60,000 nt of DNA, from the NCBI RefSeq assembly GCF_026151205.1, contig NC_087078.1, positions 16,883,118 to 16,943,117 of the forward strand. The letters run 5' to 3'. The stretch comes from Bolinopsis microptera (lineage: Eukaryota > Ctenophora > Tentaculata > Lobata > Bolinopsidae). A program made the position numbers and the translations under genes. The number at the start of each line of letters is the position of its first letter. The stretch's first letter is position 1. Below, one piece after another: positions 9,476 through 21,791 of this stretch. The notes under the pieces are model-generated. The model was not told where the DNA came from. It made no database searches and saw only the letters and a list, made by a program, of their open reading frames with translations.

Positions 9476-11925
9476 TTCCGTTGTACATGACGCGTGTGTC
9501 GAGTGTAAGTGCGATTAAAAGAGTGTGTACATTCAGAGTGTTTACAATTTGCTGGTGTTATTCCCCTCATCACACTTGACTGAGGACGGTCTACTTCGTC
9601 ATTATGCCAAGTTATGTGAGAGTGCTAATAATTGTCCTCACTTGCCGGCAGGCAGATAGCGTAATGTTTGCACATGTCTAGCTTCACAAGTTAGATCATC
9701 GCAAATACGAGGCTTCCATACTGAGCTCAGCAAGAAATTTTTCTTACATACAAGCTGATTTTTTTAACACTTTTATATAAGGCTCGTTATTTACCGTAAT
9801 ATTGTGCAATATAAGATAAATGGGTAAACTTGTAATTTAATCAGTACGTAAATATCCGTTACGGAGGTGATGAACATGATAAAGGGTAAAATAGTGGCTA
9901 AATAAAGATTTGGCCTCAATTCGATAAATTAGGCAGTGTTGGTGATTTTGGTGTCGCCGTGAGATTGTGGTCGTTACTAATCGGGACACACTAATTTCAC
10001 GCCCTCTGTATGATTACTCATGGGAGGTAATCAGTCACGTGCTATCTAATTTGGCTATGTGTTTTGAATCCTCAAGAAAGGTTGGGCTCCAGCCAAGGTG
10101 CTTAAATTGTATCAAATTAGGTCCATGAGATATATCAGGCAGGCGGCAGCTTTCCAAAGGCTGACTCACCATAGATCCGGCATCAAAAGAAAAGGGTCCA
10201 GGAGGTGGTACAGGGGAGCGGTAGAGAGTGCCGACAATTTCGTGAGCGTTCCTTTTGTATTGGGCTACGTTCATTATCTTCTCCACCATCAGCACAAATC
10301 GGTGGAAGAAGTCGTGCCAAGGGAGGTAGCTGAAAAGAAACTGTCAAACCAGACCATTATGTGAAACCAATATAATTCATAAGGTTAACCCTTAACCTAG
10401 TATCCAAAATCTAGGACTAGTCTCTCTGATTGTAGTGTAGTGTAGTGTAGTGCAGTGTAGTGTAGTGTAGTGTAGTGTAGTGTAGTGTAGTGTAGTGTAG
10501 TGTAGTGTAGTGTAGTGTAGTGTAGTGACTAGTGTAGTGTAGAGCGGTATGGTACAGTAAAGTGTAATGTAGATTAACAGTACCTGACTACGCATATAGC
10601 TGTAGTGGCTGATGTAGTATAGCAGTAGCCAAAAGAGAACATTGACTCCGCACAGTTCGTTATAGTAAAACCAAAATACTTGCCCGCCTGCCTGAGTGAG
10701 CTTAACATTAGACTTACTCATTTAATGAACTTCTAAGTAAAATTGGTTTTATGTAGTATTGATGACTCTATATGAAATATAAAGGTGGATTTAATTTCCA
10801 AGAAATCAAGTTGTTATGCATTTAAGTTGATACGATCGCCTAGCAACGATTTCAAAATCTATGATAAATCCAGAATCCGTACAATTTATGGGTTATCCGA
10901 CCCATTTACTTCCATGAGAGGCGAGAGCTAATACTCCAATATTGAGGCACAATGTACTTCATGGCTCACTAACATGTGACAATACTCTGGAATGTTTCGA
11001 AATTGAAAGTGTTGAATTTCAATGAGAATATTTCCGTGGAATCGATAAAAATAAAAAATTCACACAGCGACACTTCCTATCACTTAATACATGCTAATAT
11101 ACAGAGATAAGGTTGCTAACAACTAAAACAATTTGTATTCTGATAATATAATTACAATGCCAATCGTCAGTAGATTGTTAGGTCATTATCACAGAGAACA
11201 TTAATTGTCTGTAAATTAAAAGGCTCCAGCACTTTCTAGGAAACCAGAACAACTCATTAGTTGAGATAAGGTTATATTATGTAATATTATAAAACGTCAA
11301 ACAGGTAATACGTTGTAAATGTGTAATACTAATACGGTGCGAACTCAAGTCATCGTCTATTAGATACTGGTGTTATTCCCAGAGGAACTGTGTTCATCTA
11401 CTTATAATAAACAATATGGTAGAAGGTACAAAAGTGCACTGTTCAGTGTGGTAGCAATATGGGAGTTATATAATTAGAGTGTTAGAGTGCAGACGCGCCC
11501 CGGGTCTATCAGGACTACATTGTTCCTCATTCTAGTCAAAGCTATGTTCATTACCCGAAGTAAGTCTCCTCTCTCCTGTATTACAGGATGGAAATGATTG
11601 ACAAATTACGGTGCGGGAGTAGTACAAGTGTGCAGACAGGACAACAAGGTGACATTGCACCTGTGGGCTGTGTTTAATGGATTACTTAATAAACAAACAA
11701 ATTAATTCCCTTAATTAATTAATTAATTACCAAATTACTCTATAAAATTGTTCATACTCACATGTTGGTGATCGGGAAACAGAACACCGGAACATTGTGC
11801 AGAATATCCTGAAATGGGATTCATTTAGAGGACTAATTACATCATTTACTTGAGTGTATGTGCCGTTTAGTTGGAGTCTTATTTTCAGTTCCTCTCCGAG
11901 TTTGGGCACGAAACCCGGGGTGAAA
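3798..11925 (-). CDS. DENN-domain protein (Rab guanine-nucleotide exchange factor), partial, six exons
   Basis: Exons in transcript order: 11925-11850, 10687-10584, 10329-10170, 9075-8899, 4971-4902 and 3925-3798. Every junction has a GT donor and AG acceptor, and all phases agree (0, 2, 0, 0, 1). The joined protein shows the DENN landmarks in order: KYFGFTITN...FGYC, SYLPWHDFFHRF, PVPPPGPF, SVPDHQGLVSLSENRN, ERRIILVSDSL, FPMYWQHVFIPVLPE and APMPLLIGLHKSLEE. DENN proteins catalyse GDP-GTP exchange on Rab GTPases at membranes. PMYWQHVFIPVLP followed by the AxMPxLIG segment resembles the connecdenn (DENND1) group most, but the paralogue is not certain. The N-terminal exons and everything after the exon at 3798 are not found. 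A bZIP gene lies inside the 3.9-kb intron 4972-8898 on the opposite strand. Confidence 0.88.
3926..4795 (-). other. DENN intron, nothing further recognised
   Basis: AT-rich sequence without a convincing exon, RNA gene or repeat boundary. Confidence 0.4.
4796..4901. repeat. (GACT)n tetranucleotide microsatellite at a splice donor
   Basis: About 26 near-perfect copies of CTGA/GACT with two interruptions (near 4867 and 4878). On the minus strand it reads (TCAG)n and begins exactly at the DENN 5' splice site. It produces spurious Ser-Gln-Ser-Val reading frames. Confidence 0.97.
4902..4971 (-). CDS. DENN gene exon (PMYWQHVFIPVLP)
   Basis: Acceptor ACTCATTTTCAG. Reads VYAARDLLFPMYWQHVFIPV and ends LPE plus one base. 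The donor GTCAGT is the first repeat of the TCAG microsatellite at 4796-4901, so exon and satellite abut with no spacer. Confidence 0.92.
4972..6257. other. DENN intron and distal upstream region of the bZIP gene
   Basis: Contains a CCCCG pentanucleotide run at about 5633-5658 and otherwise unremarkable sequence. From about 6085 it becomes CpG-richer with CACGTG-type E-boxes (near 6090 and 6111), marking the approach to the bZIP promoter. Confidence 0.4.
6256..6383 (+). promoter_or_regulatory. Immediate-early-type promoter: CArG/Ets, CRE and TATA-like elements
   Basis: A perfect CArG box CCAAATAAGG (6260-6269) touches an inverted Ets core (ACTTCC, 6256-6261). A CRE half-site TGACGT lies at 6301-6306. 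A second CArG-like CCTATATTAGG (6342-6352) runs into GGAAG. TATTTAAAG at 6375-6383 can act as the TATA element, about 200 bp upstream of the start codon. This order resembles serum-response and cAMP-response control of fos genes. The sites are seen; their function is inferred. Confidence 0.55.
6584..8008 (+). CDS. Fos/ATF3-like bZIP transcription factor, complete, three exons
   Basis: Exons 6584-7081, 7433-7555 and 7796-8008 (donors GTGAGT and GTATGT, acceptors TTTTTTCAG and CTACCCCAG, all phase 0) give 277 residues. Exon 1 is a Ser/Thr/Pro/Tyr-rich activation-like region with repeated YIPV/YIPx motifs. Exon 2 holds the basic region RRIRRERNKIAATKCRQKRR with the N-x2-AA-x2-CR signature (N183-R191). 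Exon 3 holds the zipper with L215, L222, L229 and H236; a His in the last heptad is usual in Fos and ATF3. The tail has two Psi-K-x-E sites (VKRE, MKQE). The start has a good context (AAAATGG). As a nuclear DNA-binding protein it would pair with Jun or ATF partners on AP-1/CRE sites. Fos and ATF3 cannot be separated here. Confidence 0.93.
8009..8898 (+). other. bZIP 3' UTR and flank
   Basis: AT-rich sequence with several ATTTA motifs (for example near 8395 and 8630), of the kind that shorten early-gene mRNAs. A short CA run lies near 8775-8793. No gene seen; the 3' end of the transcript is not defined. Confidence 0.4.
8899..9075 (-). CDS. DENN gene exon (central ERRI core)
   Basis: Acceptor CCTCACTCCCCAG, donor GTAAGT; exactly 59 codons in phase 0. 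Reads LSVPDHQGLVSLSENRN and then ALIMERRIILVSDSLDR, the most conserved stretch of the DENN domain. Confidence 0.92.
9076..10169 (-). other. DENN intron with (AG)n run
   Basis: Contains an uninterrupted AG dinucleotide run at 9435-9470. Nothing else recognised. Confidence 0.5.
10170..10329 (-). CDS. DENN gene exon (LPW helix and PPPG linker)
   Basis: Acceptor AGTTTCTTTTCAG, donor GTGAGT. Reads YLPWHDFFHRFVLMVEKIM and later LYRSPVPPPGPFSF, both standard DENN segments, and ends on a full Met codon. Confidence 0.88.
10431..10541. repeat. (TAGTG)n pentanucleotide microsatellite
   Basis: About twenty copies of TGTAG/TAGTG with a few substitutions, inside the DENN intron between the exons at 10329 and 10584. 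Confidence 0.95.
10584..10687 (-). CDS. DENN gene exon (upstream DENN strand region)
   Basis: Acceptor CTCAGGCAG, donor GTACTG. The frame reads AGKYFGFTITN then FGYCYTTSATTAICVV and ends on two bases of a Ser codon completed by the next exon. The F-x-F-T-(I/L)-T...FG(F/Y)C pattern is typical of the DENN module. The frame of the longer 109-residue reading frame here is the wrong one. Confidence 0.8.
10688..11849 (-). other. DENN intron; (TTAA)-rich run near 11702
   Basis: Non-coding. A short TTAATTAA tract at about 11702-11730. No element boundaries or RNA genes recognised. Confidence 0.4.
11850..11925 (-). CDS. DENN gene exon, N-terminal side
   Basis: Acceptor TTTCATCAG, donor GTAAAT. It gives one nucleotide plus 25 codons starting FTPGFVPKLG and ending GTYTQ in phase 0, which fits the next exon at 10687. 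It has no strong motif of its own, so membership rests on order, strand and phase. Confidence 0.6.
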
Positions 11926-13521
11926 CTGATGAAATTACTAGGTCATTAGGGAGGAAGGAAGGTTAAACTCTAGAATGTGGGTTGGTTTAATAATCGGTGC
12001 TACTGCCGGTGATACCCTGCTGCCGGGTATCACCATACTTTTGGCATAGGTGAGTTCTATTAGTAATACAAGAAGCTGAATACAGTATGAATATTAATTT
12101 CTTACTTAGAGTCATTGTCAGTCAGAGGCAAAAGATTGATACTGCAATTGTGGTTGTACCAGGATCAATGTCGCTTTTGTGACAAAAAAGCCCCCCAAGC
12201 AACCGAGACGTATCAATTCCGTCGAGCTTCCGACAACTAACTTTTTTGTCGGGACTATTTTATTGCCACCTTTATGACTTCTAGCCACCTAAGCAACGTT
12301 TTGTCGGCTCTTAAGATCTATTTTCTATTATTCGGTAGACACTGAGACGGGAGAGGCAAAGCTGTGTAAATTGTAATTCGAGAACAAAAACAGATATCTT
12401 CCCTTTAGTGCTGTTCTCTGTATAGCAGAAGCAGTGGGGAATCATTCCCCAGTTCTTAGCTTTGATATCGTCAATTTAAAAACCGGGTAATTGTATATGG
12501 TACAGATATTACGGTAATACATGATTGAAAATTGGAACTATGCCGCCACAGTGCCACGAGAGTGCTGCGACAGTGCTGTCGGGATCCGGATGTATGACCG
12601 ATATAATAACGTAGCCAGATTTTGGCCATATTAGACCCCCTCTACCCTCTTCGAGCCACCTTTTACTTATCCTCCATCTGATATTCCCTGATAGTTAATA
12701 GTTAATAATAGTACTATGTTTACAGTATGTACTGAAGGGGTATCCTAGGAAGTTTCTTGAACTTTTAACAGGTACCCCTCCTCATTTAACCCTCAATTAA
12801 GTTTCCTATCATTCGGCTGAGTCGACCGAGGAGATCGCATAGATCCAATGTATCCTTAGCTACTCCCTAGACTAGGTGACACTGATACAAAGTACACCAA
12901 AATTTTACATACCACCGATCTAGGAATGTTCCCAACCGTTGTCCATTTGTGTGCAAACCATTAATTATCGTCTGTCATTGACGGAATTCCATCTGTGTTA
13001 TAAAATGTAGCCCCTCCAATATCGACATTTTTCGATTACAAAAAATGATATGCATTGCAAAAAAGAACAGACACCAAAGATAGAATAATTAGACCCTATT
13101 TTATTCTTATTCCAAGAGAAATCACATATCTGTGAATCAGCATACCAATCGGAAGTGTGCTAAAAAAGGAAAAAAGGTTTCCAAAATTGGGCTCACTTAT
13201 AGGAAATTTCAAAGGAAAAATAGACCAATTTTCTACCCGTGCAAATCACTATTAGGGATGGCAGTTATACAACTGGCTGTATATAGAATTGAGTGACTTT
13301 AAAGGTGATCGATGGTAATGAGCACACATGGGCAACGTTTCCGAACATATCACATACGATTATTTTGGTTCCTTTCGATTTTAACATCATTTGTGTTACT
13401 TTGTATTCATTGTGTAACTTCGTATCAGGTAGCAGCAGTTATAGTGTAGCTTCTGGGTAGAAATAACCCTTGGGCATAGTGTGGCTATTGTGTAGAAATG
13501 GGGACCTTGTTCAACTTTAGA
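11926..13521. other. Non-coding stretch upstream of the DENN exons
   Basis: No exon could be supported on either strand. A small perfect hairpin lies at 12008-12034 (GGTGATACCC, 7-nt loop, GGGTATCACC). Confidence 0.35.
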
Positions 13522-13763
13522 CCAGCTGTATAGTATGTAACATGTGAACTATCCCCCCCCCCCCCCCCCCCCCCCCCCCTTAGTATATAAGAACGCAGCA
13601 TGTTGCCAGCTGTATAGTATGTAACATGTGAACTATCCCCCCCCCCCCCCTTAGTATATAAGAACGCAGCATGTTGCCAGCTGTATAGTATGTAACATGT
13701 GAACTATCCCCCCCCCCCCCCCCCCCCCCCTTAGTATATAAGAACGCAGCATGTTGCCAGCTG
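13522..13763. repeat. Three-copy minisatellite with variable poly-C cores
   Basis: Units start CCAGCTGTATAGTATGTAAC at 13522, 13606 and 13677. Each has an apparently identical 57-bp frame around a C run of 27, 14 and 23 bases. Unit lengths of 84, 71 and 80 bp differ only by the C run. Confidence 0.93.
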
Positions 13764-16700
13764 GCCTCGAAATGGCATATTCAAATAGTAAGGGTGCATT
13801 TAAAGTGTAATAACGAGGATCCAATTTAGTAAACGGTGGGCGTTACAATGAGACATCATAGTACACAACCAGTTTCAAACAGGAACAAATTAAGCACATT
13901 TTAAAAAGCTAATCTGTATAAACACCACCGTGCAACTATTTTAAGGCCTCTTTCAGCATGCAAAAATTCTGAAAACAAAATTAACATGTGTCGGATAATT
14001 GGAAGATGGGGACCACTACCCTCTAGTAAATGGATCATTTGCAACTAACTATGTTGTAGGACAGGGCTTCCCCGATGCGTCATACGAAATAAATGTAATT
14101 ATAAAAGAAAACCCTTTAATAAATGCGATCAACGAGTTACTAATATGAGAAAGAATTTGGTGTAAACCTGCGCTTGTGGTAGCCCAAGTGCTATGACTTT
14201 TCCTTCATGCCCAAAGTTAAAACTTAATGCACATTAATGATTAAGATATGTTTTAAGTGATTTCAGCCAGTCTAAAGTTACTAAAACAAAAATCGCGCGA
14301 TCCAAGTTATCCTAAATTCAACGCGTTTTACAAATAAAACGCTTGTGCCGAAAAACCGGCGCAGCTAAGTCAAATCTATTGTTTAAGCGCGCGCCAATTT
14401 TATTTTTAGTAGACCTTATTGGTTACAGTTTTTATGAAGTCGTAACCAAATCGAAATTCGATAGGAATAATAAGGAAAAAGACTGGTTGTAATGAATCCA
14501 AAACAAAAACATGAACTCACCTGATTGTCGAAATTGTCAGGATACTTGTATGTAACCGTCTTTTCTGAAATTCAATAAATTGTTGCTTGAGACTAACGAC
14601 TAACTTTTATGTACATCCTTTTAGGAATGCGAAGAATCTAACAATATAATATCATTGTCATTGAAATCAGTATAAACGCTTCCAAGTCACAAAACAAAAT
14701 GACTAACTTCCATCGACAACTTCGAGCTGTAAATAACATTCAAATATCCTGTCCGCTTTTTCCCTGAGGGATTATTAAAATCGTTAAACAACGCAACATA
14801 CATGTTAAAAGTTTGTTGTACTAAATGATTGTCATTTGTCTCTGAACTATATGTTTATTATATATCTTCATCATTTCAGAAAACAAGAGGAATATCAACA
14901 CATCTAATATAATAACTGAACAAACTGATATATGGATGCATAACATCGATGTTGCGGAAATGAATGTCTCTTGCAGTATCATGTTTTGAGATATGAACCC
15001 TAACCAGTGAAATCTTGTGCTTTGAACCAAATCTTATCCCACTATCACTTGAAATTAATCGAAACTGCTCTTGGAATTTGAAATATACGGTCTGGATATT
15101 AATCAGAATTGAACTGAGTCATCATGAGTTATGACATGATTTCCGGTCTTGTAAGGTGGTGAGAGGTGGGGCAGACAGATTAAAATAAGGTGTCAGATAT
15201 CACATTCTAACAGTATACCACTTATCTACAGTAGATAACGTATCAAGGACCTGTCATTTTCATTAAAAGCGAAATTTAAATTACTTTCTTATGCAAACCC
15301 TGTCGCGAAATGATTTTTAAATTTATAATTTGATTTAAGTTTAATAACGTTTTTAATGGTTTAATCGCTACAAGTAAGCGGAATGGGGCAAGGTTAAATG
15401 ATCTTCAATTTACTGTACAGTTTTTAAATGATAGGAACGTATATCCTGAAGTTTAAATGTGACAGAGAAATGTCCATTGACTGGAAATTTCTTTAATCTA
15501 TTAGCGAAACTATAAAACTATAAAACCGAATCAATTTTGATATATCCCCTCTCATCGAGGAGAGTTGTAAGCTGCGCCTTTCTCTCAGGATTCCTATACC
15601 GTCACATCCTCCAGTCGGGGAATCATACCCCAGTTTCCGTGTACTGCAAGCGGGTTCCAAACCTGTACACTGTACAGTGTACAGCGTATTCAACATGCAG
15701 TCTGATGAGACTTTTTTGAAATTAAGCATGACGAATATGTTTCAGCATGAGCGTTCTTTTGACCCACCCTACAACTCATTAGTCATTAGGCTTTGTTGAC
15801 AGCTTTGTCAATGTTAGACGTCCACTGGAGGTCAAGACTTATAAGTCTTTCATTTCGCAACTTTTAAGTCTTTTATTTTCCCAACTGGGCTCTCTCCATG
15901 AAGTAGGGTTGCTCTTTCCAATTTACCATACCTTGTGTTACTGTTCTTAACAATAAAGCGAGAAAGCCGTTCCTGCTCCCAAATAATCTAATACCTACCT
16001 GGACAAGCGTATGGTGTTGCCAGCGAACATTAGGTTAACAGTTTTCAGATTCATCGAGTAGTTGTTTTTTAAAGTATAACAAGTAATGAACTGCATATTA
16101 CTTATTATACTTGTCACTTACCACCTATTATTATGGGTGTCTAACCTTATAGCTGGACAATGACCATTGCTGTAATTATCTGTGTGTAACAAATTACACA
16201 TCAATATCCGCTGACCTTACAAGAACAAAGATGAACTATCTGATATCATGCTTGCTGTTGTACTGCTGAGATCATGTCATCTCTACAAATCATACTTACT
16301 GAATCACGCTCTAATTTGACTATATTAGATTAACCGACAACATTACTACAGTCAGTAAATATTTACATTAAATAATAAGTGAGGAATACTGAGAATTGCA
16401 TCATTGTGTTATTCATTGTGCGAGCTACTTGGAATGTTGTATTCCAAAAAGAAAATATCTTAATAATCATTATATTCACCCACAGAAATAATGAGGTGAA
16501 TGAGGTGTTATTATTATCCTGTACCTGAAGCCAGAACAGTACCAGGTGAAAAAACACGTACACTACGTGACACAAAATTCATTTAATAATATGTAGAGGA
16601 TACAATTAAACTTTAAATGAAATTTCATATCATCACTCGTACTGTGATAAGTAATAAGAAATATTACGTGATCTAATTCGTTTAAAATGTACTCCACATT

Positions 16701-17452
16701 GGATGTATGCAGGCCTGTCTTCTGGAATTATATGTTATTAGATATTGGAAGTATAGCAACACGAGATAGTTACACAAGTTACCATTAAATAATCTCATTG
16801 TGTCAAGGACATGCTGAGTAAATTTTGTTCTAATTCTAAATAATACTGTCGGCAAGAGAAATAAAACATGTATCTTTTTTAAAACTACTGCTTTTCTGAA
16901 AAATCAAACCCAGTTTAATTAGTCCTACCATTCTCTTGATATTATTTAAGTATCGTGACTTTTTAATCGGAGGACCAAATGGCCGCGTGAATAACGAAAC
17001 TTTTATTCTAAAGGGTCGGATAGTTTAGCTTTTCCGATTTTCGTTTTTGCCCTTAGATGCATAAGCTTATTGGGAATCAACATATTTAGAATATGGTGGG
17101 AAGATTAAGAACATACAAGCTAGGGTGTCCAAAGCTTCATAGCACTTGACTTGCGAATTTTTAAGACGTAAGGGCTATTAAATAAGTCACGTGGTCGCTT
17201 GGTCACGTGGTCGCCCTTTTTAGGACACCCTGTACTTAACACTTTAACAGATACACATAAGTACAGAACTGTGTAAATTATAAAAGCATTTTATTCATAT
17301 TTTATGCGCTATTTTTAGCGGTAAGTACTAAGTAAGTGTTACCGTGTTATCCCCTATCAAGATTCTAAAAAAAGTGCGATGAGATTGGATTTTGAGACTA
17401 AAAGTGCGATTTTCACGTGTCACGTGCAGTGGCGAAATGTACTCCCCACCAA
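13764..17452. other. Long AT-rich non-coding stretch
   Basis: Only short accidental reading frames. A 22-nt perfect palindrome lies at 15663-15684 (half-site CTGTACACTGT). No gene or element boundary is supported. Confidence 0.35.
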
Positions 17453-17469
17453 CCCCCCCCCCCCCCCCC
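17453..17469. repeat. Poly-C run (17 nt)
   Basis: Seventeen consecutive C in a non-coding region. Confidence 0.95.
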
Positions 17470-17940
17470 AGCCTGCAAGATTTCTTGCCCCACAAATTAT
17501 TTTCTATTTAAAAAGATTTCGCGAGTCCCTTTGTAAGCGAAATTGTAAGTAAGTTGCTTTATGTCGCTCGATGTTTATTTCTCAGAATTGTAAGTATGTC
17601 GCTGTTATTGGATCCATAAATAACGAACAATTTACGTGCGTATTTTTATGAATTATATTATGTTACATATTGTAAACGTGGTAAGCCTCTCGTAGCACGA
17701 TGGTTCCCAGTGACATAAATTTAAAAAGGGACTAGGAATCCAGTCTGGAAAGAAAAAACGGCTACCATATATTTTTAAAACGACTACCATAAATTTTTCG
17801 GCCGCTCCGCGGCCGGATAACAATTTCATTTCACTTTGCTAATTATATGCTAATTATATTACAGAGGTTTAGTTATTCATTAGTATAGTTATTAGTTCAT
17901 TAGTATAGTTATTCATAATTGCCAAAAGAGTGGAAAAAAT

Positions 17941-18013
17941 TATCCTTTCCGGGACTCGAACTCGCAATCTGCTCATCAGGAAACGATGAATTAACCAACT
18001 AGGCCACGATTCC
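17941..18013 (-). pseudogene. tRNA-like sequence (degenerate tRNA or SINE head)
   Basis: The minus strand has an A-box TGGCCTAGTTGG (17995-18006) and a B-box-like GAGTTCGAGTCCC at normal spacing, followed at once by a T6 Pol III terminator (17934-17939). The D, anticodon and acceptor stems do not pair properly, so I do not call a functional tRNA. Confidence 0.35.
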
Positions 18014-20030
18014 ATACATACCGTTGTAATATTTACATATAGATATTCGCGCGTTCCTGCAACTTCAGGTAGTACTATACTAGAATTTAGAATGGAATCA
18101 ATGTGATAAGGATCCAGAGTTAATTACCTGCTAGGATTAATAAGTCAGTTCTCCAGTTGAAGAGACCCTCTCTCAAACTTTTAATGAAGAAATATTCACT
18201 ATGCCTATGGCAGTATCAAGTATATTCTGAGAAAGATGGAGTAGACTGTAGCCAGGAATAGTACCTCCTTTAATGGTAACCATGGTAACTATAGTAACCA
18301 CTGTGAATCTTGATCTTATAACAACTAGTATCCTTTAAGACTTAGACAGTATATAGTACATTGAATAAACACGCTGAAAAGCGATGAAAATGCAAGCGCG
18401 CGACCGAATATGTAGTGCTGAAAGAGGATGCCGAAATCTCGCGGAGAATCTCACGATATCGTGAGCCTAGCTATGAGATTTAAACGAAACTCGCAAAAAT
18501 CTGGCAAAAATCTCGCGCGCGTTACGTCGAAGTTTTCACGCTATAAACAAGTGATAAAATACACGTTAACTTTAAGAGTATAAAATACATGTTAAGTTCC
18601 TAATTCCCTCAACTTTTAAGTTAAACTTTTTCTGTTTCCTCATTTATTTACAAATTTTGTGTGATGAGTCTGGCTCGCAATCTCGCATAAATCTTGACCT
18701 GGGCGTGTTATGTAGGACCATAACTAGGTTTTAAAAAGTTATACAAACTTAAAGAAGATGTATTAATATGTAGTCACAATCCTCGATAAAACTCTTGATC
18801 TTATTGAGCTGGAAATATGTCATTTGAACAAGCATAAGGCTCTGTGGCCATAACGGAAAAGTTTTATTTTTGACGATGAACAATATTGAGACATGATCAT
18901 GGCCGAATGAACAAGTTAAAGGATGAGGGGAGAAAAAGTTTTTTTCTCGTGCAAATCCTTTTATTACATTAATCGTATAAACCACTTTAGTAATATCCGC
19001 AAAGTTGAATTTCATTCGCGCGCCGAGATATCCAGCCAAAACAATTTGAACCTGTGACGTCAATTATGTGAGTTGCTCTGATCCGCGCATATAGAAATAC
19101 AGGTAAAATGAGCGTGCGGGCCGACTAAATTACTAATTAAGAACAAATTAACAATTTACGATACTAACGAGCCTATAACCAATCGAGAGGAGACTTTTTA
19201 TGACCGGTTGAAAAAAGAATTATCACCCTACGATAACCATGAGCCGAGATACACCTGGAATAAGATTGAAGTCACACAGAAAGGCATGTAAATTATGTAT
19301 ATTTATAGCTCCCAACGCAACACCTAGCAACTCCCTGTTTCGTTATACCACAGTTGATATATCAACATGTCATATCAACACAACACGGTCCTAATAAAAA
19401 TGGATCGGGTAGGTATGAAATGCATGTCTTCATTCCAGTTGGACAAGCACCAAGCACCAAGCTTTTAAGTTCTAACTCACTATGTGACACTACTTATAAC
19501 GTAAGCAAGATTTGCAACTATTTACACCAAGCAATATTATACCAAGCATAGCAGACGAACACATCCACATTCGTTACGCTTTACACTCAAGTCACAGCAA
19601 ACTAAAACGGTAAATTATAAATGAGTGTACAACTAAAGGCCGGTACAAGCGCAGTGTCAAACCGCACGTGCGTACTCAGATAGGACTAGAGGCGCCAAGG
19701 GCCAGCTAGTAAAATGTCTTCTACTACATCATACATTCTTTTTAATTGTGTCCATATCGGGTTTCAAACAAGTCAAAACAAAATAGCAGTTTGTGGTTTA
19801 GTTAGCGGATGCTACTTATCTTAGCTATTTATAAATAGAAATACCTACTACAACTACAAGAAAGCCTTTCTGAGTTACATTTAACTATTATTATTAAAGA
19901 GAATTATTCGTAACTTAGACTAATTCAGTGCAACCAAAGATACCGCTCTCGCAAACGCCAAAGGTAACACGACGTAATTAAAACAGAACAGAACAAAATG
20001 TTGACACGAGCAAAGGGTGCGCGCGCACGT
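18014..20030. other. Non-coding stretch
   Basis: AT-rich with scattered GC-rich CGCG words. The reading frames at 18749-19063 and 19354-19551 show no recognisable domain. Confidence 0.3.
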
Positions 20031-21571
20031 TGCATAGTGTGCCCAGAGGCTGCAAAAAGTATTTTGGGTGATATTTGCTTTCCAGATAAGTTTAGCCTGA
20101 TCTGATCAGAAATAATCTGAATTTTCTAACAAAAAAAGAATTAAGGGGCTATCATTTTTAGTTTTTGAGATATTTTGAATCATATACACCAAATTGGTAT
20201 GAAATTTATGAATAAAATTCAATAGGATAAGAATTAATGGATGAATTGGTCGCATATAAACTAGAATAATAATCTCTAAACATGTCTAAAACCATAAACA
20301 TTGTTTTTCATCATTATTATATGGAGTTAGGGGCCAGATCCAATAAAAATTGGGTTAAAAATACGAAATTTCGATTTTTGCAGGCAAAATTCGATGTTTT
20401 CATCATTTTTGAAGGAAAAAAATTTCGTTCGCATGGTACCAAAGTGCAGAATCAACTTCCAGATCGCAGTTTTGGGAACTATTAACTAAGTTATTTGTTA
20501 TGCCTGATACCTTACATTGACAGAAAAAACATAATGGGGAACCCAAATTTGTCATCTGACACCTTCCCATGGCCATTTAAAGTACCCCCAGCCTCCCTCA
20601 AAAAATTTGACTGCCAAAATATGGGGATATCACTATTTTACCCTTAACTAATCTTGGGGGCAGTTTTAGAGTCTCCACATGTGTTTTAAAGTAACCTTTA
20701 GGTATGGTTATGCCTAAGAATGACTATTTGGGAACTATTTTCAGCTACTGCCCTAAAATGTTGGTAATTTTATTGAAATTAGGGTCCTTTAAAGTTAAAA
20801 AAGGGCTAAATGTACCATTTTTAGACCTTAAATTGCAAAAATAATGATTTCTGAACTGTTTGAGAGCATCAAGATTGCTTTTTAAGTGTTTTTGGTCATT
20901 GTAAGGTCCGGAAACACTTGTTGAGGTGATTTAAAGGCTTTAAAAAAGAAAATATCAGCAATTTGGGGCTAAATTACCTTATTTTGTAAGCGCGTAACTC
21001 AATTTAGCTCAAAATAACATTGTTTTTGTCCCAGAAAATTCGAATTTTGATCAAAAGCCATGTATGGAGGTATCAAATGAAAGCTCTTGATAACCTCTTT
21101 CCATTTAAAACACAAAGAAGTAGTTTATAATTGATATAAGTGATAAAATGGTCTAAAAATGGAATCAAAAAGTCCTAAAATTCACAAAATTTCTGTATAA
21201 TCTTAAACCTTTGATGGCCCATAAAAAAATCATGCCACAATATCACACTGTAAATTTTTCTGAGATTACTCTAAATGTCCTATACTAACAGATAGCGTAA
21301 ATTATGGATGCTCACCAAAGTGAATTTGTCACTTATTTTTGTAATTTGTTCAAAAATATGGCAAAAAACGGCAAAAAAATGTAATTTTACACAAAAAATC
21401 AGGTTAAATCAATATATGAGGTCAAAAATCCTTCTAATCATCTTTAAAACCCCTTTAAACGATTTCTTATGCAATTTTAGGTTGGATAGGGTGGTTTTAA
21501 ATTGAAAATAGGCTGGTTGAAGAAAAAAACTGACTTTTTGCAGAAAATTGGGCTCGCGGGCACACTGTGCG
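20031..21571. repeat. Possible 1.5-kb non-coding element with short inverted ends
   Basis: TGCATAGTGTGCCC at the left and GGGCACACTGTGCG at the right are inverted copies, each with CTGCAAAAAGT/ACTTTTTGCAG a little further in. The interior is uniform, A/T-rich and without coding potential. No target duplication was recognised. Confidence 0.35.
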
Positions 21572-21791
21572 TTGGTCTTAACACATAAGTGACGTCACAG
21601 CCCAAAATTGCTATCAGCCAATAGGAGCGCGGCGTGATATTGCACGAATTATCGATTTCACAGTCCGGCGTATTTTTTGATTCTACACACTTTCACAGGA
21701 CTTAAACGCGAATATTTGGAAGTAAATTCTAAGGTCCCCTCATCCTTTAATTCATTCAGAATGAGATATTGAATATAATTATTGTAGTGTT

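Noticed and set aside
17941-18013. Functional tRNA gene
   Set aside because: A and B boxes and a T-run are present, but the cloverleaf stems do not pair.
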